A model generated the notes under the pieces. It did no database searches and was not told where the DNA came from. It saw only the letters and a program-made list of their open reading frames with translations. Shown here one piece after another: positions 60,452-64,000 of a DNA stretch of 64,000 nt. Numbering within the stretch: position 1 is the stretch's first letter; each line of letters starts with the position of its first letter. Position numbers and translations under genes: made by a program. The DNA comes from Nosema muscidifuracis (Eukaryota; Microsporidia; Nosematidae): contig JAIOKI010000020.1 of the NCBI GenBank assembly GCA_028335825.1, positions 186,001 to 250,000 on the forward strand, given 5' to 3'.

Positions 60452-62399
60452 TACAAAATAACATATCTACATTCTAGTCAGTATTAATCTAGTCTCAGAA
60501 ATCTTAATCTCTCAATCAATCAGTGCAATATAACATACGAAAACTACAACATGAGTAATAAATAATTTACATTGTGTATTATTTAATCTACTGATAAATT
60601 AAATTGACAAATCAGAATTAATAATTAATTGCTGATTTATGATTTTTGACAGGTTATATGTAGTGTGTTTGAGTGTACTAGTATAATATATATGTTGTAT
60701 AAAAAGAGTTACAATCTGGTGGTTGTGTTGAACAACGAGAAGTTGATTGGAGTGTCCAGTTAAGGATTGAGAATGGTGAGCATCCTGTGAACGTGCTGGG
60801 ACGTTGGTTGTTGAAGTGATCGTGGTGATTACTTGTGTGAACAGTAATGTGAGACCGTAACGATGGTTTGGTTTGTGATGGGTTTTGTTCATTGAAGATG
60901 TAAAATATTTTATTGGTGAAGTATGTATGCAACATGTAGTGTGTGTATATTTATTTTTTAATAATGATATATTAGTTTTATTTCTTTGTGATGTAGATGG
61001 GATAGTTTGACTTGGTATGGTAACTATATTACTTTTTATATATTGTTTGTATCTTACTAATTAGTCATTCTGTGAATTTGTATTGATCTTGGTATCTCAT
61101 GTTGTAAAAAGGCTTATGTATTTTGACACTGTACATAAGAAATAGTATTTGATTAATAATTAGAAGTAAACATTTATTTTATTTGTTATGTATCTTATTA
61201 ATAGAAATATTAGAACTGGTGATATGTAATGAATAAAATAATTTGAAAAGTATAAATTGAGAGAAGAAGAAATATTTCAATCTATGATCTCTTCGATCAG
61301 AGAGATAGCTGTCACATAATTTTTTCTATTAATCTATTCATATATATTTTTCTAGGTGGTTATTTTTGTCAATTTTATTATATTTAGTGATTTTAATGTA
61401 TAATTCTTAATTTATACTTAGTTACGGGCTTCATTCATAAATATGAATCAATTTCTTCGTATTAACTACCTCATATGTATAATGCACTGGTTAATTTCTT
61501 CATTATTATTAAAATCGGTCTTATATATGAGAACTATATAATTCTCTAATGATATATCTTCTGATTCTTCAAACAGACATTTTTATTGTCCCTCAATACC
61601 AAGATAATGTATTTAAGAAGATTATTTCATTCTGAAATTCTAAGTTATGACAGGTATAAGACTTTCTTATTTTTACTATTATTATCAACTTGTTTCTTTA
61701 TTTCCGCTTCTACTTTTGTTTTTAGACATTATTCTTATTTAAATATAAACATAATAACCAAAGTATAATTAGAATGATATTTGATTGATTTTAATAATGA
61801 AATGAAGATATATAGATTTTTATACATTATGGTATTGTATTCTACTATAATATCTTGTTTATATATGTGGTAGTATCTAAATGATGTAATGTCAATAGAA
61901 GACATTGTTTACAATATTTTATAATTTATTATTATTCAATATTAAACATGGCATCAAACATAATTAATATATTCTAAATACTTTCTGTTGTTTTGTTATT
62001 AATTTAAATGTTATTTAGAATAAAAGCATCAGATATTGTATTTATAATATCTGTTAAAGTTAAAGATCTAAAGGTAGCATACTAAATTAAATTAGTAATG
62101 TCTTAGCAGAATTTCATGTTTAATCCATTATAAATTTGTTAAAATAAAAAATAAAATGTATTAAGGTTAAGTTAAAATATACCATTGAATTTTTTATCAA
62201 ACCGTATGATTATTATCAACGGAAATATTATTTATTTCGTTCTTATATTGCATATGAAATATTGTAGTTAAAAATAATAATTTTTACTTTAATTAAACCT
62301 AATACTTAGATGTCTTCACGGATACTCTGTGTTTAATCAAGTAAGTATTGAAATAAGACAATTATTAAATTTTACTTTTTTTATAATTTTTACTAGTTC
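60452..62399. other. Upstream rDNA spacer and gene-free region
   Basis: Upstream of the SSU in its transcription sense; the rDNA promoter should lie here but I cannot identify it. The first 500 bases have moderate GC and several chance open frames on the minus strand (60599-60935) of His/Thr/Ser-rich composition. A short inverted repeat, ATCTCT...AGAGAT, is near 61287-61306. No 5S rRNA or tRNA is recognised. The rest is AT-rich without a supported gene. Confidence 0.55.
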
Positions 62400-62449
62400 T
62401 CTATACTCCGTTTCTATTTTAAATTTCCTTCACTTGATTCATATTCAAA

Positions 62450-63600
62450 CTTTCTAATTCCTAAAAATACAGCATACATTTCTTTTTAACTAATTCCTTT
62501 TCTGCATAAGCCAATATATAATCATCAATTCTCCATTATTGTTTTTATGCATAAGTACTTCCAAAAATGCCTACAATTCTTCTCATAATCTAATATTTTC
62601 AACTTACCTAATGACTTTGAAAACTTTCTAAGATTCATTAAATTATATCTCTTTCCCCCTTAACTATATATTGAAATCATCGTCAATTTAAAATAATTCT
62701 TTATAAAATTTTTAAAAACTTTTTACATCTGATACATCTTTATATCTGTACATTACAATGCTTTTTTCTTTATCTTCGAGAATGTTATATATTGATCTAT
62801 CAAAGTAATTCCTAGAAGATTTACTTCTTTCTGTCCTAATTGTACTTTCTCAATATTAACTCTCATACTGTGCTCTTCTTTGTTCTTCCATATGACTTCT
62901 ATACCTTTTTCTATATATTCCTTAAACACTGTATTCATAGTTCTTTGTAAACCCTATGCAAATTTTTAACCCCATCACCATCTATTCCACTTATAGGCTT
63001 TCTTATTAATCTCAAATGCTGTCTTATCTTTATCATTTTCTTTTAAATATATAGAGATTCTTGTGTAAGTCTTATTATATCCTTAGCATTATCTGAAAAC
63101 AATGGTTCTATCTACACTGTATTTGATGTTAATTGCTTTACTAATGTTTGAGTATTTTAAATTATTAAAGGTATTTATTTATCATCAACATTAGATAATT
63201 TGTAAGGATTTTTTAACGCAATCAAATTAGTTACCAATATTATACTTTCATCTGGTTTCTTCTATGCTCTTATAGAGGTTTTACGCTTGGCTTCGGATCA
63301 TCTGATTATCTTTATTTTTTCGTGCTTTTATTAAATGTTTCTGTATTTTTTATTAACACATAGGTAACTAATTGGCATTCTTCTCAGTATCCTTCTCTCT
63401 TTCAATTATTCTACATTTTTCTAATTTCAATATTTTTATCTCTTTTTTATCGCTGTGAAATACTTTTGTGATTTCTTTTTTAGTTCTTCAAGCTCTAATC
63501 AATTCATCAGTATTCTTCTCTTCAACATCACTCATTAAAAGTTTCTTCCATTCATCTAAAATCCTCAATACACTAGTACTATTGTTAACCATATTTTAAA
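62450..63600 (-). mobile_element. Fossil Ty3/gypsy-type retroelement pol remnant
   Basis: On the minus strand, short stretches resemble the reverse-transcriptase domain of Ty3/gypsy elements, most clearly around 62753-62938 where KVQLGQKEVNLLGITL fits the 'Kc.f....v.fLG..i' block. Further coding-like stretches lie on both sides. The copy is clearly broken by many changes, has no recognisable LTRs in this window, and looks old. The bounds are rough. Confidence 0.5.
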
Positions 63601-64000
63601 ACTTAATCTTATTTACTTCTCTTTGTGTTCTAGTCTATTACAATTATAAAATCTCCTTATTTTTTCACTATTTTATCTTTCCGATCGAATCTTATTTATT
63701 ACACTTACAGCTACTTTTTTCTATTTTATCACTTTAAATATTATCTTCTAAAACTTTAACATATTATCTAGATTTTTAATAACTCTGTTTCCTTTTATAA
63801 ATATCTCTCAAGATCTTCTCAACCTGTTCGCTGCTCAATAACGTACCATAAATATCCTATATTACTCTAATAATAGTTAAGCCTCTCGATCATATTACTC
63901 AATATCTAAATCAATGTTCCTTGTGTTCGCCTTGTATATATTTATCATAAATATAAGATTAAATTATTAAAAATGATAACAGGTATTTCTATTAAAAGAA
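63601..64000. other. Window end, no gene recognised
   Basis: AT-rich DNA, possibly a continuation of the decayed element; nothing is identifiable. Confidence 0.4.

Noticed and set aside
60599-60935. Overlapping 97- and 85-codon minus-strand frames upstream of SSU
   Set aside because: His/Thr/Ser-rich chance frames in the rDNA spacer with no CCC signal and no recognisable motif.

Overview
The window looks like a chromosome segment from a microsporidian, an obligate intracellular relative of fungi. Four signs point this way. The rDNA (minus strand) has a small subunit of only about 1.25 kb. Its 5.8S-like sequence runs straight into the large subunit with no ITS2. The proteins are eukaryotic but short and divergent, and mostly intron-free. 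Most start codons have a CCC or CCCC tract a few bases upstream, a signal known from microsporidian genes. The DNA is extremely AT-rich, so the species cannot be named from sequence alone; a Nosema/Vairimorpha-type genome would fit.

Layout. From 0.7 to 52.1 kb there is a gene-bearing region of about 34 single-exon genes on both strands, with AT-rich spacers between them. Recognisable products cover RNA biology (Trm9, glycyl-tRNA synthetase, DcpS, Upf1, Pcf11, RNase P Rpr2, probable Noc2 and a Csl4-like S1 protein). They also cover protein turnover (Dsk2, a Ubc7-like E2, a membrane-anchored USP-like protein, leucyl aminopeptidase, a secretory cyclophilin). Membranes and trafficking are represented by a Yop1/REEP protein, a dynamin, an Exo84-like exocyst subunit, phosphatidylinositol synthase, a CorA/Alr transporter and an MFS-like carrier. 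The cytoskeleton set is IQGAP, EB1 and a possible gamma-tubulin complex protein. Enolase and the meiotic recombinase Dmc1 complete the list. tRNA-Lys(CUU) and tRNA-Glu(CUC) are present. Several genes are unrecognised. One beta-propeller-like gene carries an apparent single-base frameshift.

Spacers are full of short tandem arrays (about 20 to 78 bp units). In at least three places the repeated unit is a copy of the end of the adjacent gene (3' end of the CorA gene, 3' end of a multi-pass membrane gene, start-codon region of the Csl4-like gene).

From 52.1 to 56.5 kb there is an APE-type non-LTR retrotransposon (LINE), nearly intact, on the minus strand. A 5'-truncated second copy lies head-to-tail behind it. 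The pair sits between phosphatidylinositol synthase and the 3' side of the LSU rRNA gene. Relics of the same LINE 3' end occur at 15.2 and 17.5 kb. The rDNA unit (SSU-ITS-LSU) fills 56.6 to 60.45 kb. The last 3.5 kb has no recognisable host gene and includes the broken remains of a Ty3/gypsy-type element. The combination of rDNA, LINEs and decayed retroelement suggests a subtelomeric or chromosome-end-proximal setting, which is an inference.
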